Below, piece by piece: positions 1 to 8,869 of a stretch of 64,000 bases of DNA. The translations under genes were made by a program, and so were the position numbers. The stretch is taken from positions 1,860,001 through 1,924,000 of the forward strand of contig CAVWLB010000010.1 of the NCBI GenBank assembly GCA_963755695.1, read 5' to 3'. This DNA comes from QHWT01 sp963755695. GTDB taxonomy: Bacteria > Acidobacteriota > Vicinamibacteria > Vicinamibacterales > 2-12-FULL-66-21. Every line of letters starts with the position of its first letter. Position 1 is the first letter of the stretch. A model generated the notes under the pieces. That model had not been told where the DNA came from and did not search any database. It worked only from the letters and a program-made list of their open reading frames with translations.

Positions 1-992
1 AGCTCGGCACGATCCATCCCGCGCTGCTCGATCGCATGGAGCTCATCACGCTTGCGGGATACACCGAGGAAGAAAAGATTCACATCGCGAAGATGTATCT
101 GGTCCCCCGGCAACTCGACGAGCACGGGCTCAAGCCCGAGCAGCTCACGCTCGAGGATGATGCGCTGCGGCGGGTCATCGCCGAGTACACGCGCGAGGCA
201 GGCGTCCGCACGCTCGAACGGCAGATCGGAACGATCGCCCGGAAGGTCGCGGCGCGGGTCGCGACTGACACCAATTACGTGGCGCGGGCCACCGCCAAGG
301 AGGTTCCGGATTATCTGGGACCGGCGCGGTTTCGATCCGAAGGTGCGTTCCGGCTCTCCCGCCCCGGCGTGGCCACTGGACTGGCGTGGACAGAAACGGG
401 CGGCGACGTGCTGTACATCGAGGCCGTGTTGCTGCCCGGTGGTAACGGCCATCTCACGCTGACCGGTCAGCTCGGAAGCGTGATGCAGGAGTCCGCCCGC
501 GCGGCGTTGAGTCACGTGCGTCAGCAGGCGCATGCGCTCGGCATCGCTCCGGACGCCCTGACCAAGCAGGACCTTCACATCCACGTGCCTGCCGGGGCCA
601 TCCCCAAAGACGGGCCGTCGGCGGGCGTCACGATGGCGACCGCAATCGTGTCGGCGGCGCGAGGCGTATCCGTCCGTTCAGACATGGCGATGACGGGTGA
701 GATCACCCTGTCGGGCCTCGTGCTGCCGGTCGGCGGCATCCGCGAGAAGGCGCTTGCGGCCCGGCGGCATGGAATCAAGACCGTGGTGTTGCCGCAGATG
801 AACAGCCAGGACCTGGTGGAACTGCCCGAAGAGGTGCGCCGTGAGATGACGTTCGTGCCGGCGGCCACGCTCGAGGACGTCCTGCGCGTCGCGGTTCCTG
901 AGGTGGTTGGGCTGGCCGACAACGCCCCACGCGATGCCTCCGGCCAGAGTCCCGCGGCCGCGGCTGCGGCGGCCGGCGAACCCCACCATTGA
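1..992 (+). CDS. lon: ATP-dependent protease Lon, C-terminal part (5' end outside window)
   Basis: The frame is open from the first bases of the window, so the gene begins upstream; only the end of the AAA+ module and the whole proteolytic domain are seen. The serine-lysine dyad of Lon (S16 family) is present: Ser at bases 618-620 in PKDGPSAG and Lys at 747-749 in GGIREKALAA, 43 residues apart as in E. coli Lon. Lon degrades misfolded and regulatory proteins in the cytoplasm. The C-terminus ends in an Ala-rich tail not needed for catalysis. The stop codon overlaps the TTG start of the next gene, so the two are probably translated together. Confidence 0.95.
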   Translation, partial: LGTIHPALLDRMELITLAGYTEEEKIHIAKMYLVPRQLDEHGLKPEQLTLEDDALRRVIAEYTREAGVRTLERQIGTIARKVAARVATDTNYVARATAKEVPDYLGPARFRSEGAFRLSRPGVATGLAWTETGGDVLYIEAVLLPGGNGHLTLTGQLGSVMQESARAALSHVRQQAHALGIAPDALTKQDLHIHVPAGAIPKDGPSAGVTMATAIVSAARGVSVRSDMAMTGEITLSGLVLPVGGIREKALAARRHGIKTVVLPQMNSQDLVELPEEVRREMTFVPAATLEDVLRVAVPEVVGLADNAPRDASGQSPAAAAAAAGEPHH

Positions 993-2092
993 CACCGCGT
1001 CTCGCCTTCTACATCTCGGGGCACGGCTTCGGCCACGCGTCGCGGCAGATCCAGATCATCAACGCCGTCGGGGCTCGCCTGCCGGGGACGCCGATCTTTC
1101 TGCGCACCTCGGCGGCACGCTGGCTGCTCGATCGAACCATCGCGCCGGCCTTCACCGTTGATTCGGAGCCCTGCGACATCGGCGTCGTCCAGATCGACAG
1201 TCTGCGCCTCGACGAACGCGCGACCATCGAACAGGCGCGAGAGTTCTATCGCACGATCGATGAACGCGCAGAACTCGAAGCCGCGAAACTGCGGGCCCAC
1301 AACGTCGCATTGGTTCTCTCGGACGCCCCGCCGCTCGCCAGCGCCGCTGCCGCCCTGGCGGGAGTGCCTTCTTTCGTGGTCTCGAACTTCACGTGGGACT
1401 GGATCTACGAGGAATACCGCGAACACCTGGCGTGCGCGCCCGAGCTGATTCCTGCGATCCAGCGGGCCTACCGGCACGCATCAGCCGCATGGCGGCTCCC
1501 GATGCACGGTGGCTTCGCCACGTTCCAGACGGTCGTCGACCTGCCGTTCATCGCGCGTCACGCGCGTCACGAACGGCGGCAGATTCGCCGACGCCTGGCT
1601 CTCCCAACCATGGATCGCCGGCTCGCACTGCTGTCGTTCGGTGGTTACGGAGTGAGCGACCTCGATCTCTCGTCACTCGACTGCCTCGACACGTGGGACG
1701 TCGTAATCACCGGCGCCACGGCGCCGCGGGCGACGCCCAGAGGCGTGCACTTCATCTACGAGCACACCATCTACGACCGCGCATTGCGCTACGAGGATCT
1801 GGTTCACGCCGTCGACGCGGTGGTCACGAAACCGGGCTACGGCATCATCTCCGAATGCATTGCCAACCAGACCGCGATCGTCTACACGTCGCGCGGCCGG
1901 TTTCCGGAGTACGACGTCCTGGTTCGCGAGATGCCGCGCTATTTGCGCAGCGCCTACATCGATCAAGCAGACTTCCTTGGCGGCCGCTGGCGGACGGCAC
2001 TCGACACTTCCCTCACCGTCCCGCTTCCACCGGAGCAGCCGCGCACCGACGGCGCGCAGGTCGTCTCGGAGATGATTGCCGCTAAACTGTAG
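989..2092 (+). CDS. GT-B-fold glycosyltransferase-like protein
   Basis: The 367-residue product starts at a TTG that overlaps the lon stop by four bases. The N-terminus has the glycine-rich GHGFGHASRQ loop seen in MurG-like and other GT-B glycosyltransferases, and the C-terminal half has VTKPGYGIISE, resembling the nucleotide-sugar-binding region of that fold. Similar proteins are fused to or annotated beside L-arabinokinase in some bacteria; which sugar is used here cannot be read from the sequence. There is no signal peptide, so it is probably cytoplasmic. A -10-like TAAACT lies in its last codons (about 2083-2088), which could serve the next gene. Confidence 0.6.
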   Translation: MTPRLAFYISGHGFGHASRQIQIINAVGARLPGTPIFLRTSAARWLLDRTIAPAFTVDSEPCDIGVVQIDSLRLDERATIEQAREFYRTIDERAELEAAKLRAHNVALVLSDAPPLASAAAALAGVPSFVVSNFTWDWIYEEYREHLACAPELIPAIQRAYRHASAAWRLPMHGGFATFQTVVDLPFIARHARHERRQIRRRLALPTMDRRLALLSFGGYGVSDLDLSSLDCLDTWDVVITGATAPRATPRGVHFIYEHTIYDRALRYEDLVHAVDAVVTKPGYGIISECIANQTAIVYTSRGRFPEYDVLVREMPRYLRSAYIDQADFLGGRWRTALDTSLTVPLPPEQPRTDGAQVVSEMIAAKL

Positions 2093-2137
2093 CGTTCATG
2101 TCAGTGGCTTCCGCCGCTGGGTGGAAGAAGGAGCTTC

Positions 2138-3457
2138 ATGTTCAGCCGTCGATCCTTTCTCTTGTCGTCCACGGCTGCTCTCGTCGTCGGCCGCGCGGCC
2201 CGCCCTTTCGCGCGCGACCCGCAGCGCGGTCAGGGCGCGCCGGTTGAAGTCGGTCCGCTTCCTCCTTCGATCGCCGCGCTCAGCTCGATGCGCGCGGAGG
2301 CTCGTCCGATTACCAGCGAGGAACGGCGGAAGAGAATCGAGCGGGCGAAAGAGCTGATGGCGCAGTCGGACATCGATGCGCTGCTGCTCGCCGGCGGCAC
2401 CTCAATGGCCTATTTCACCAACATGCGCTGGGGTGGCAGCGAACGGCTCTTCGCCGTCGTCATTCCTGTCAAAGGCGAACCGTTCTTCGTGTGTCCGGCG
2501 TTCGAACGGGATCGCGCCGGCGAGTTGATCGCGCTCGGGCCATTCGCTGGAGGGAAAGCGGACATCCGCACGTGGGAAGAGGATGAAAGCCCGTTCGAGC
2601 GGGTCGCACAAGGTCTGAAGGATCGCGGTATCGCCACCGGGCGGCTCGGCGCGGAAGAGACGGTGAAGTTCGTCTTTGCCGACGGTATTGCACAGGCCGC
2701 ACCCCAGCTGAAGGTCGTCAGCGGAACGCCGGTGACGGCCGGCTGCCGGATGATCAAGGACGACCACGAGATCGCGTTGATGCGCCTCGCGTCTCGAGCC
2801 ACGCTGAAGGTGTACGAGGCGGTCTTCCGCGCACTGCAACCCGGTATGACCCAGAACACGGTGTCAGAGCTGATCGAGCAGGCGTATCGCCGCGTGGGCT
2901 TTCCAGGCGAGGCGAGCGTACAGGTTGGCGAGTACACCGCTCTCCCTCATGGATCGATCCAGCCACAGGTCATCAAGGACGGTTCGATCGTCATGCTCGA
3001 CGACGGCTGTTCGGTGGAGGGCTATCAGTCCGACATCACGCGAACCTTCGTCATCGGCAAGGCGACCGACAAGATGAACACGGTGTTCGACCTCGTCAAG
3101 CAGGCGCAAAGCGTCACGCTCAAGGCCGCCAGGCCTGGTGTGCCTCTCGAACAGTTGGACGCCGTCGCGCGCAGGATCATCATCGATGCCGGTTACGGGC
3201 CCGGCTACAAATACTTCCTCCATCGCGTCGGGCACGGGATGGGCATGGACGGTCACGAGTGGCCTTACCTCGTGAAGAACAACATGTTCGGGTGGGAAAA
3301 GGCGCTGACGCTTCAGCCCGGAATGGTCTTCAGCGACGAGCCCGGGATTTACATACGGGGAGAGTTCGGTGTGCGGCTCGAGGACGATCTCCACGTCACC
3401 AGCGATGGTGCGGAGCTGTTCACGCCCCAATCAGAGTCCTTGGAGAAGCCATTCTAA
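2138..3457 (+). CDS. Exported M24-family metallopeptidase (Xaa-Pro aminopeptidase/dipeptidase type)
   Basis: The 439-residue product opens with a twin-arginine signal (SRRSFLLSS followed by a hydrophobic stretch), so it is likely exported folded through Tat. All five metal ligands of the pita-bread fold are visible: Asp in LDDGCS, Asp in QSDITRTF, His in HRVGHGMG, Glu in SDEPGIY and Glu in RLEDDLHV. Members cleave peptides with proline in the second position. The ATG has a good ribosome binding site (AAGGAGC). It converges with the methyltransferase gene, with a hairpin-forming repeat between them. Confidence 0.88.
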   Translation: MFSRRSFLLSSTAALVVGRAARPFARDPQRGQGAPVEVGPLPPSIAALSSMRAEARPITSEERRKRIERAKELMAQSDIDALLLAGGTSMAYFTNMRWGGSERLFAVVIPVKGEPFFVCPAFERDRAGELIALGPFAGGKADIRTWEEDESPFERVAQGLKDRGIATGRLGAEETVKFVFADGIAQAAPQLKVVSGTPVTAGCRMIKDDHEIALMRLASRATLKVYEAVFRALQPGMTQNTVSELIEQAYRRVGFPGEASVQVGEYTALPHGSIQPQVIKDGSIVMLDDGCSVEGYQSDITRTFVIGKATDKMNTVFDLVKQAQSVTLKAARPGVPLEQLDAVARRIIIDAGYGPGYKYFLHRVGHGMGMDGHEWPYLVKNNMFGWEKALTLQPGMVFSDEPGIYIRGEFGVRLEDDLHVTSDGAELFTPQSESLEKPF

Positions 3458-3460
3458 AAG

Positions 3461-3575
3461 ACAGGAGACAGGAGGCAGAACACAGGAGGCAGAAGCAGAG
3501 GGCAAAAGGCAAGTCACAAGCGAAGAGCAGCTCGGTTTTGCGCTCCGCCTCCCGCCTCCTGTCTACTGTCTCCTA
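3461..3575. repeat. Inverted array of degenerate 7-bp units between convergent genes
   Basis: Left arm from 3461 reads as heptamers close to ACAGGAG / GCAGAAC (two exact ACAGGAG in tandem, a third two units later). The right arm (about 3546-3574) reads as pyrimidine heptamers CGCCTCC and TGTCTCC, complementary to the left. The arms can fold into a long imperfect hairpin between the stop codons of the M24 peptidase and the methyltransferase, so it could act as a two-way terminator. Confidence 0.65.
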
Positions 3576-4262
3576 TTTCACGCAGGTAACCAGCGACCAG
3601 ATCTTCGGGACGTTCACCTTTTCAATCGAGACCGGCTTCAGGTCCGCCTGCGCGACAAATGCCGGCAGGTCGAGATCCGATTTGAAACCGATGTGAATGG
3701 TGAAGGGTGAGATGAGCCGCTCGAACCGGGAGAGGATCGCGTTGGGACTGAGGAAGTGATTGAGGAAGATGATCCGGCCTCCTGGCCGGCAGACCCGGCG
3801 CATCTCCTGGGCGACCTTGACCGGATCGGGAACAACACTGATCAGATACGGCGCGTAGACGATGTCGAAGGCGTTGTCGGCGAACCTGAGATCCGCGGCA
3901 TCCATCTGCAGCAGCCGGACCGGCGCCGCATCTTTGCGGGCGGCGCGCTCGCGCGCTTTCTCGAGCATCGACGACGAAAAGTCGATACCTGTAACCGTGG
4001 CTTCGCGCGGATACAGCGACAGGTTGATCCCGGTGCCGACACCGACCTCCAACACGCGCTCGCCTGGCTGGATATTCATCCGCTCGATTGCTTGAAGACG
4101 GCCGGGATGGAGGGTCGGCCCGAAGATGAGATCGTAGACTTTCGCGAGTTTGTCGTAGACGCCCTCGACGAAATCGTTTTCAACCGCTGCAACGGAGAGG
4201 GCTCTCGTGGCCGCGTCGCCCGTCACGTTCTCACTCTCTGTCTTGCGCTCGAATAACGCCAT
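3573..4262 (-). CDS. SAM-dependent class I methyltransferase, possibly phospholipid-type
   Basis: The ATG at 4262 is chosen over an upstream in-frame start because the extra 46 residues run into the preceding gene and look unrelated. The roughly 229-residue product has motif I VLEVGVGTGINLSLYP, an acidic residue in VTGIDFSSSML, and RPGGRIIFLNHF near motif III. The layout resembles small phosphatidylethanolamine N-methyltransferases or quinone methyltransferases; the substrate cannot be decided. It follows the homocysteine methyltransferase/MTHFR gene by 19 bp on the same strand, which would supply methyl groups for SAM. Confidence 0.75.
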   Translation of the reverse strand: MALFERKTESENVTGDAATRALSVAAVENDFVEGVYDKLAKVYDLIFGPTLHPGRLQAIERMNIQPGERVLEVGVGTGINLSLYPREATVTGIDFSSSMLEKARERAARKDAAPVRLLQMDAADLRFADNAFDIVYAPYLISVVPDPVKVAQEMRRVCRPGGRIIFLNHFLSPNAILSRFERLISPFTIHIGFKSDLDLPAFVAQADLKPVSIEKVNVPKIWSLVTCVK

Positions 4263-4281
4263 CGCAGAAGGGCTGACTATA

Positions 4282-6126
4282 TCACGCGCCCAGCGCGTCA
4301 ATAACCCCGAGCGCCACATCGATGGCCTTCGGTGTCGCGGTGATTTGCACGCCTTGTACCAGCGGACGTACCTGCCCGGCAATTTCCCGTGCGATGGCAA
4401 GCCCCTCTTCGGCGGCGCGTCCCTTAGTTTCGGCCCGCCTCATCCGCTCAATCACTGCCTCAGGTACGCGCACGCCCGGAACTTCGTTGGCCATGTACTC
4501 AGCGTGTCGCGTACTCTCGAGCGGAAGGATTGCGGCAACGATTGGAATGCGGTGCGAGGCCACCCGCGCAATGAACGCTTCGAACTCGGCGAGATCGAAC
4601 ACCGGCTGCGTCATCGCGAACTCGGCCCCGGCTTCCACTTTGTACGCGAATCGTCGCAGCTCTTCATCGAGGTTGAACGCGCCGGGATTGACCGCCACGC
4701 CGATGTGAAACGCCGTCGGCTCGCCGATTGGTTGGCCACCGATATCGAATCCCTGGTTCAATCGCGCGACGACGTTGGTGAGCCCGATCGAGTCTACGTC
4801 GAAGACCGCCGTGGCGTCCGGATAATCGCCGATTCGCGGCGGATCGCCGGTGACCAGTAGCACATTGCGCACGCCCATTGAATGTGCACCGAGTAGATCC
4901 GACTGCATGCCGAGCAGGTTGCGATCGCGGCAGGCGTAGTGAAGGATCGTTTCGACGCCCGCCTGCTGCTGGACGATGATCGCCGTCGCGAGCGCGCTCA
5001 TGCGCGCGCTGGCGCGAGGCCCGTCGGGAATGTTCACGAGATCGATGCCGCGGATCTTCAGTTGCCGCGCCTGCTCGATGAGCGCGGTCGACTGGTAGCC
5101 GCGCGGCGGAATCAGCTCGACGCTGATCGGGAACCCGCCACGCGTCAGCGTGTGCGCCATCCGCGATTTCTGTGACCGCGGCACCGGCACAACCGCGGGT
5201 TTGTGCGGCTGACCGCTGGCTGGGTCGCGCTTTTGACGGACCGCCGCCGGCGCAAGCGCCCGCACCGCCATCTTGATATGGCGGATGTGATCCGGCGTCG
5301 TCCCGCAACAGCCACCAACCAGGCGCACCCCGCTATTGATGAAGCGGCGGGCGTAGGACGCCATGTATTCCGGCGAGCACAAATACAGGTTGCGTCCCTC
5401 GATCTCACGCGGCCGGCCGGCGTTCGGCTGCGCCGAAAGCTTCATGTGCGTGACCTGCGACATCCGCTCGATCGCCTCGAGCATCGCCGCCGGTCCCACG
5501 CTGCAGTTGAGGCCGAGCACATCGGCGCCCGCTTCTTCCAGCTGGGGCACGAACGTTTCGGGGGCGACGCCGTCGAGGCTGTTGCCATCCTCCTCGGTCG
5601 TCATCTGCGCCACGATTGGCAGTGCACAGACACTGCGCACGGCGCGAATTGCGGCGCCTAGCTCGTTCACGTCGCGAAAGGTCTCGAGCACGAAGAGATC
5701 GACGCCGCCCTCGACCAGCGCGCGAGCCTGCTCGCGAAAATACTCCTCCGCCTCGTCGACGCCGGTCTTCCCCCACGGCTCGACGCGAATACCAAGCGGG
5801 CCGATCGCGCCGGCGACATAGACGTTCTCGCGCGCCGCGTGACGCGCGATACGCGCGCCCTGGACGTTGATGGCGTGCACCCGATCGGCAAGACCAAACG
5901 CCCTGAGCTTCGCTCGATTGGCTCCGAAGCTGTTGGTCTCGATCACGTCGGCCCCGGCACGGGCGTAGGCCTGGTGCACTTCCGCTACCAGATCGGGCTG
6001 AGTCAGGTTGAGCTCGTCGAAAGAGCGGTTCAGAAAAACCCCGCGCCCGTACAGCATCGTCCCCATCGCGCCGTCGCAGACGAGTACGCGCTTGTCCAGT
6101 TCAGTCAGGAAATCAGGCAGTGCCAT
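4282..6126 (-). CDS. Bifunctional homocysteine S-methyltransferase / 5,10-methylenetetrahydrofolate reductase
   Basis: The 614-residue fusion is of the YitJ type. Residues 1-290 form a zinc-dependent homocysteine methyltransferase barrel: CDGAMGTML at the start, and the zinc cysteines in LGLNCSVGP and GGCCGTTP. Residues from about 320 form an FAD-dependent MTHFR barrel with ISVELIPPRG, RDRNLLGMQ and LLVTGDPP. It would make 5-methyl-tetrahydrofolate and use a methyl donor to turn homocysteine into methionine. It overlaps the metallophosphoesterase gene by 14 bp and precedes the methyltransferase gene, forming a minus-strand operon. Confidence 0.93.
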   Translation of the reverse strand: MALPDFLTELDKRVLVCDGAMGTMLYGRGVFLNRSFDELNLTQPDLVAEVHQAYARAGADVIETNSFGANRAKLRAFGLADRVHAINVQGARIARHAARENVYVAGAIGPLGIRVEPWGKTGVDEAEEYFREQARALVEGGVDLFVLETFRDVNELGAAIRAVRSVCALPIVAQMTTEEDGNSLDGVAPETFVPQLEEAGADVLGLNCSVGPAAMLEAIERMSQVTHMKLSAQPNAGRPREIEGRNLYLCSPEYMASYARRFINSGVRLVGGCCGTTPDHIRHIKMAVRALAPAAVRQKRDPASGQPHKPAVVPVPRSQKSRMAHTLTRGGFPISVELIPPRGYQSTALIEQARQLKIRGIDLVNIPDGPRASARMSALATAIIVQQQAGVETILHYACRDRNLLGMQSDLLGAHSMGVRNVLLVTGDPPRIGDYPDATAVFDVDSIGLTNVVARLNQGFDIGGQPIGEPTAFHIGVAVNPGAFNLDEELRRFAYKVEAGAEFAMTQPVFDLAEFEAFIARVASHRIPIVAAILPLESTRHAEYMANEVPGVRVPEAVIERMRRAETKGRAAEEGLAIAREIAGQVRPLVQGVQITATPKAIDVALGVIDALGA

Positions 6127-6787
6127 GGAATTCGTAGTCGAGCGATGCGCCGTTGATGAGCAAGTACGACCGCGTGACCAGGTCCAACCCGACCGATCGC
6201 ACGCCGTCCCGCTCCTGTTCGGTGAAGCGGTGATGGTGACCGAAGAGGTGCAGGCGCGGCTGCATCGCCTGAAGCACCTCGTTAATCTGACTCTTGCCCG
6301 CGTCAGGCCCCCGTCCGCCGGGAAATGGCCTGAATGGCTTGGCGGCTTCGTGTGTCAGCAGGATGTCGACCGTGCCGAGCTGCTTGCACGCCTCGACCTG
6401 TTCACGCACGAAGTGCCGTCGCTTGTCAGCGAGTTCGGTTGCGCGTGCGCTTCCTTTCTTCGGGTGCGGCAGCTCCGATGCCGGGGTCTCGTACCAAGTC
6501 GGCGCGAAGGTGCCTCCGAGTCCGGCAACCCGAATCGATTCCACAGTGGTCGCCGTCCCGTTCGGAATGTACCGCAGATCCTCCGGCAGATCGCCGCCGG
6601 CGATCGCATCGAAATTATCGTTGTTGCCGTGGATCCAGTAGACCGGCGCGCCGAGCCGCTCGTAGCGCCCTTCGCCTGTTGCGATATCCCCGACGCACAA
6701 CCAGAACGGCACCTCGGGATGTCGCGCGATCACCTCGCGCGCGGCGGCGAATTCGCCGTGGACGTCTCCCAAGGCCCCCAGGAACAT
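6113..6787 (-). CDS. Calcineurin-like metallophosphoesterase
   Basis: The product from the ATG at 6787 is about 224 residues. All metal-binding motifs of the family appear in order: GDVHGE, GDIATGEG, GNNDN, LLTHEA and GHHHR. An upstream ATG would add residues encoded by the 8-bp repeat array, so it is rejected. Such enzymes hydrolyse phosphomonoesters or diesters with two metals; the substrate is unknown. It overlaps the start of the methionine-synthesis fusion gene, suggesting co-transcription. Confidence 0.85.
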   Translation of the reverse strand: MFLGALGDVHGEFAAAREVIARHPEVPFWLCVGDIATGEGRYERLGAPVYWIHGNNDNFDAIAGGDLPEDLRYIPNGTATTVESIRVAGLGGTFAPTWYETPASELPHPKKGSARATELADKRRHFVREQVEACKQLGTVDILLTHEAAKPFRPFPGGRGPDAGKSQINEVLQAMQPRLHLFGHHHRFTEQERDGVRSVGLDLVTRSYLLINGASLDYEFHGTA

Positions 6788-6883
6788 TTGGTGATTTGGG
6801 GATTTGGGGATTTGGGGATTTCGCGATTTGGTGATGGGTTTCCTCAACTCGCCAAATCACTGAATTACCCAATCACCAAATCT
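6786..6883. repeat. Inverted array of 8-bp units (GATTTGGG type)
   Basis: Three tandem GATTTGGG copies with variant octamers on either side lie at about 6793-6840. The other arm (6850-6883) reads CCAAATCA, CTGAATTA, CCCAATCA, CCAAATCT, which is complementary. It fills the space between nuoI and the metallophosphoesterase gene, both on the minus strand. The same octamer family recurs at 51051-51150. Confidence 0.75.
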
Positions 6884-7307
6884 ACTTGTTCACCGTCGCG
6901 GGCACCAGCAGGTCGGTCTTGTCCCAGATGAAGTCCTTGTTGCTGTAGACCGCGAGCTCGTAGTCCTTGCCCATGAAGATCGCGGACACCGGGCAGGCTT
7001 CCTCGCAATAGCCGCAGAAGATGCAGCGTGTCTTGTGAATCTGGTAAACCTTCGCGTAGCGGGGACCGGCCTGGACGGTGCCGTCGTTTTCCGCCGCCTC
7101 CAGGTAAATCGCATCTGCCGGGCACGCCACCGCGCACAGGCCGCACGCCACGCACTTCTCGAGGCCGTTCTCATCCCGCATCAGCACTTGCTTTCCGCGC
7201 CATTTCGGGAAGACCGGAATTTTTTCGTCCGGGTAGTTGACGGTGATTTTCTTCTTGAAGATGTGCTTGAAGGTCGTCGCAAAGCCGACGATGAACGGAC
7301 GGATCAT
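6882..7307 (-). CDS. nuoI: NADH-quinone oxidoreductase subunit I (orphan)
   Basis: The product (141 residues from the ATG at 7307) carries two 4Fe-4S ferredoxin motifs, CVACGLCAVACP and CIFCGYCEEACP, typical of the peripheral-arm subunit that passes electrons toward the quinone site of complex I. The upstream in-frame ATG would add a tail encoded by the GAGGTCC repeat and is rejected. No other nuo gene is nearby, so it is either a lone copy of a dispersed complex or serves a related membrane oxidoreductase. A -10-like TATCAT ends 8 nt before the ATG, suggesting a leaderless mRNA. Confidence 0.88.
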   Translation of the reverse strand: MIRPFIVGFATTFKHIFKKKITVNYPDEKIPVFPKWRGKQVLMRDENGLEKCVACGLCAVACPADAIYLEAAENDGTVQAGPRYAKVYQIHKTRCIFCGYCEEACPVSAIFMGKDYELAVYSNKDFIWDKTDLLVPATVNK

Positions 7308-7315
7308 ATCTGCTG

Positions 7316-7321
7316 ATGATA
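7316..7321 (-). promoter_or_regulatory. -10-like hexamer of nuoI, leaderless arrangement
   Basis: On the minus strand TATCAT lies exactly 8 nt before the ATG of nuoI, so transcription would start at or within a base or two of the start codon. The position of the -35 box falls at the edge of the GAGGTCC array and shows no clear match to TTGACA. Confidence 0.45.
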
Positions 7322-7331
7322 TCAGACACGC

Positions 7332-7502
7332 GAGGTCCGAGGTCCGAGGTCCGAGGTCCGAGGTCCGAGGTCCGAGGTCCGAGGTCCGAGGTCCGAGGGG
7401 CGAGGGCCGATTTGCGAATCTTTGGGATTCAGTCCTGATACCTTGCACGTTGCCCCTCGCCTCTCGCCTCTCGCCTCTCGCCTCTCGCCCCCCCGCCTCT
7501 CG
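7332..7502. repeat. Heptamer array: nine perfect GAGGTCC copies facing a CCTCTCG array
   Basis: Nine head-to-tail GAGGTCC units run from 7332 to 7394, followed by GAGGGGC and GAGGGCC. After 44 bases of unique sequence, a second array (7453-7502) has four CCTCTCG copies in a row and variants, which is purine/pyrimidine complementary to the first. The element separates the divergent promoters of nuoI and the sensor kinase, so here it cannot be a simple terminator. The same heptamer recurs at 14434-14475 and, reversed, at 55500-55541. Confidence 0.9.
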
Positions 7503-7530
7503 GACATCGACCCTAACGACCGCCCACTGA

Positions 7531-7536
7531 TATACT
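7531..7536 (+). promoter_or_regulatory. -10-like TATACT before the sensor kinase start
   Basis: TATACT lies 11 nt upstream of the GTG at 7548, leaving room for only a few bases of leader. It supports the GTG as start rather than the ATG at 7422, which lies inside unique sequence between repeat arms. Confidence 0.4.
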
Positions 7537-7547
7537 TACAGGCAACC

Positions 7548-8867
7548 GTGGAAGGACAGTCGAGGCTGTTGTCGGGCGAGCAGGTCGTACTGACCACGCT
7601 GATGGCGAAGCTCGCCGTGGGTGCGGTGCTTTCGACAATGCTCGTGCGTTTTCCGTGGTTCCGGCGCATCCTGCTGACCGAGAAGCGCGACTGGCCCGAG
7701 CGGCTGATTTTCGCCGCGAGTCTGGGGCTGCCTCTGACGGCGGGTGTGCTCTGGCGCGTGCTCCTGAACAACAATGCCGCCGACCTGACCCTGTCGGGCG
7801 CGTTTCTGGCCGGCCTGCTGGCAGGCCCTTACGCCGGCGCGATCGTCGGCGCGATGGTGGGCATCCCGGCATTCGCGGCAGGCGAATTTGCGGCGCTGCC
7901 CTTCGCCGTCGGCTGCGGGTTCGCCGGCGGCGGTCTGCGTGAGATCTGTCCGCCCGAAGCCATCTGGCATTTCTCTCCTCTCTTCTTCACCGGACTCCAC
8001 CGCCACGTATGGAAGCTGGTGCGACGCTTCGAGATCGACTGGGTGGTGATTCTGCTGGCGGTCCCGATCGGCCTCGAGATCATCCTGCAGGCCGTCGGCT
8101 ACCGATGGCCGAACCGCGTGTTCGTGATTGCTGGGGACACTCCGGTGGTCTGGTTCTGCGTCATCCTCGCGACGGTGCTGTCGGTCGCCATTCCGATCAA
8201 GATCTGGAACAGCGCCCGAATCGAGCACCGGCTCCAGGAACAGGAGAAGCTCCTGATGGCGGCGCAGCTCGACGCGCTCGCCAGCCAGATCAACCCGCAT
8301 TTCCTGTTCAATACACTGACCTCGATCTCTTCGCTGATTCGATCGCAACCCGAAACCGCCCGCACGTTGATTGTCAAACTCTCCGGCCTGCTCCGGCGAC
8401 TGCTCCGCAGCCAGGAATACTTCGTGCCGCTCCGCGAGGAGCTCGAAGCCATCGACGAGTATCTGGATATCGAAAGCGTGCGATTCGGCCCGAAGCTCCG
8501 GGTCGAGAAACACATCGATCCGTCCACGCTCGATCTGATCGTGCCAAGCATGCTCTTGCAGCCGCTGATTGAGAACTCGATCAAGCACGGCCTCTCACAA
8601 AAACTCGGCGAGGCCTGCATCACGATTCGCAGCTCGCGGGAAAACGGCCACGCGATCATCGACGTCATCGATAATGGCCTCGGCGTGCCGGCGGGAGACA
8701 GCGCACGCGTCAAGGGCAACGGGATCGGGCTGCGGAACGTCAACGAGCGGCTGCGGGTCATCTACGGCGCGAACTATCAGCTTCAGCTCGATAGCGTGCC
8801 CGGCGAGGGGACCTGCGCGCGCATCGTGATCCCCGATCTCGAGGCGCGGGCGCGCATCACTGCCTGA
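7548..8867 (+). CDS. LytS-type membrane sensor histidine kinase
   Basis: From the GTG at 7548 the product is 439 residues. The N-terminal 200 residues hold several hydrophobic segments of the 5TM-5TMR_LYT type. A His_kinase domain follows with QINPHFLFNTL (phosphorylated His in NPHFLFN) and an HATPase domain with QPLIENSIKHG, DNGLGVP and GNGIGLRNV. It would phosphorylate the LytTR regulator encoded 2 bp downstream. The ligand is unknown; relatives sense cell-wall or membrane-potential changes or small carboxylates. Confidence 0.88.
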   Translation: MEGQSRLLSGEQVVLTTLMAKLAVGAVLSTMLVRFPWFRRILLTEKRDWPERLIFAASLGLPLTAGVLWRVLLNNNAADLTLSGAFLAGLLAGPYAGAIVGAMVGIPAFAAGEFAALPFAVGCGFAGGGLREICPPEAIWHFSPLFFTGLHRHVWKLVRRFEIDWVVILLAVPIGLEIILQAVGYRWPNRVFVIAGDTPVVWFCVILATVLSVAIPIKIWNSARIEHRLQEQEKLLMAAQLDALASQINPHFLFNTLTSISSLIRSQPETARTLIVKLSGLLRRLLRSQEYFVPLREELEAIDEYLDIESVRFGPKLRVEKHIDPSTLDLIVPSMLLQPLIENSIKHGLSQKLGEACITIRSSRENGHAIIDVIDNGLGVPAGDSARVKGNGIGLRNVNERLRVIYGANYQLQLDSVPGEGTCARIVIPDLEARARITA

Positions 8868-8869
8868 CC

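Noticed and set aside
7332..7502. CRISPR array
   Set aside because: Units are 7 bp with no spacers; no cas genes are in the window.
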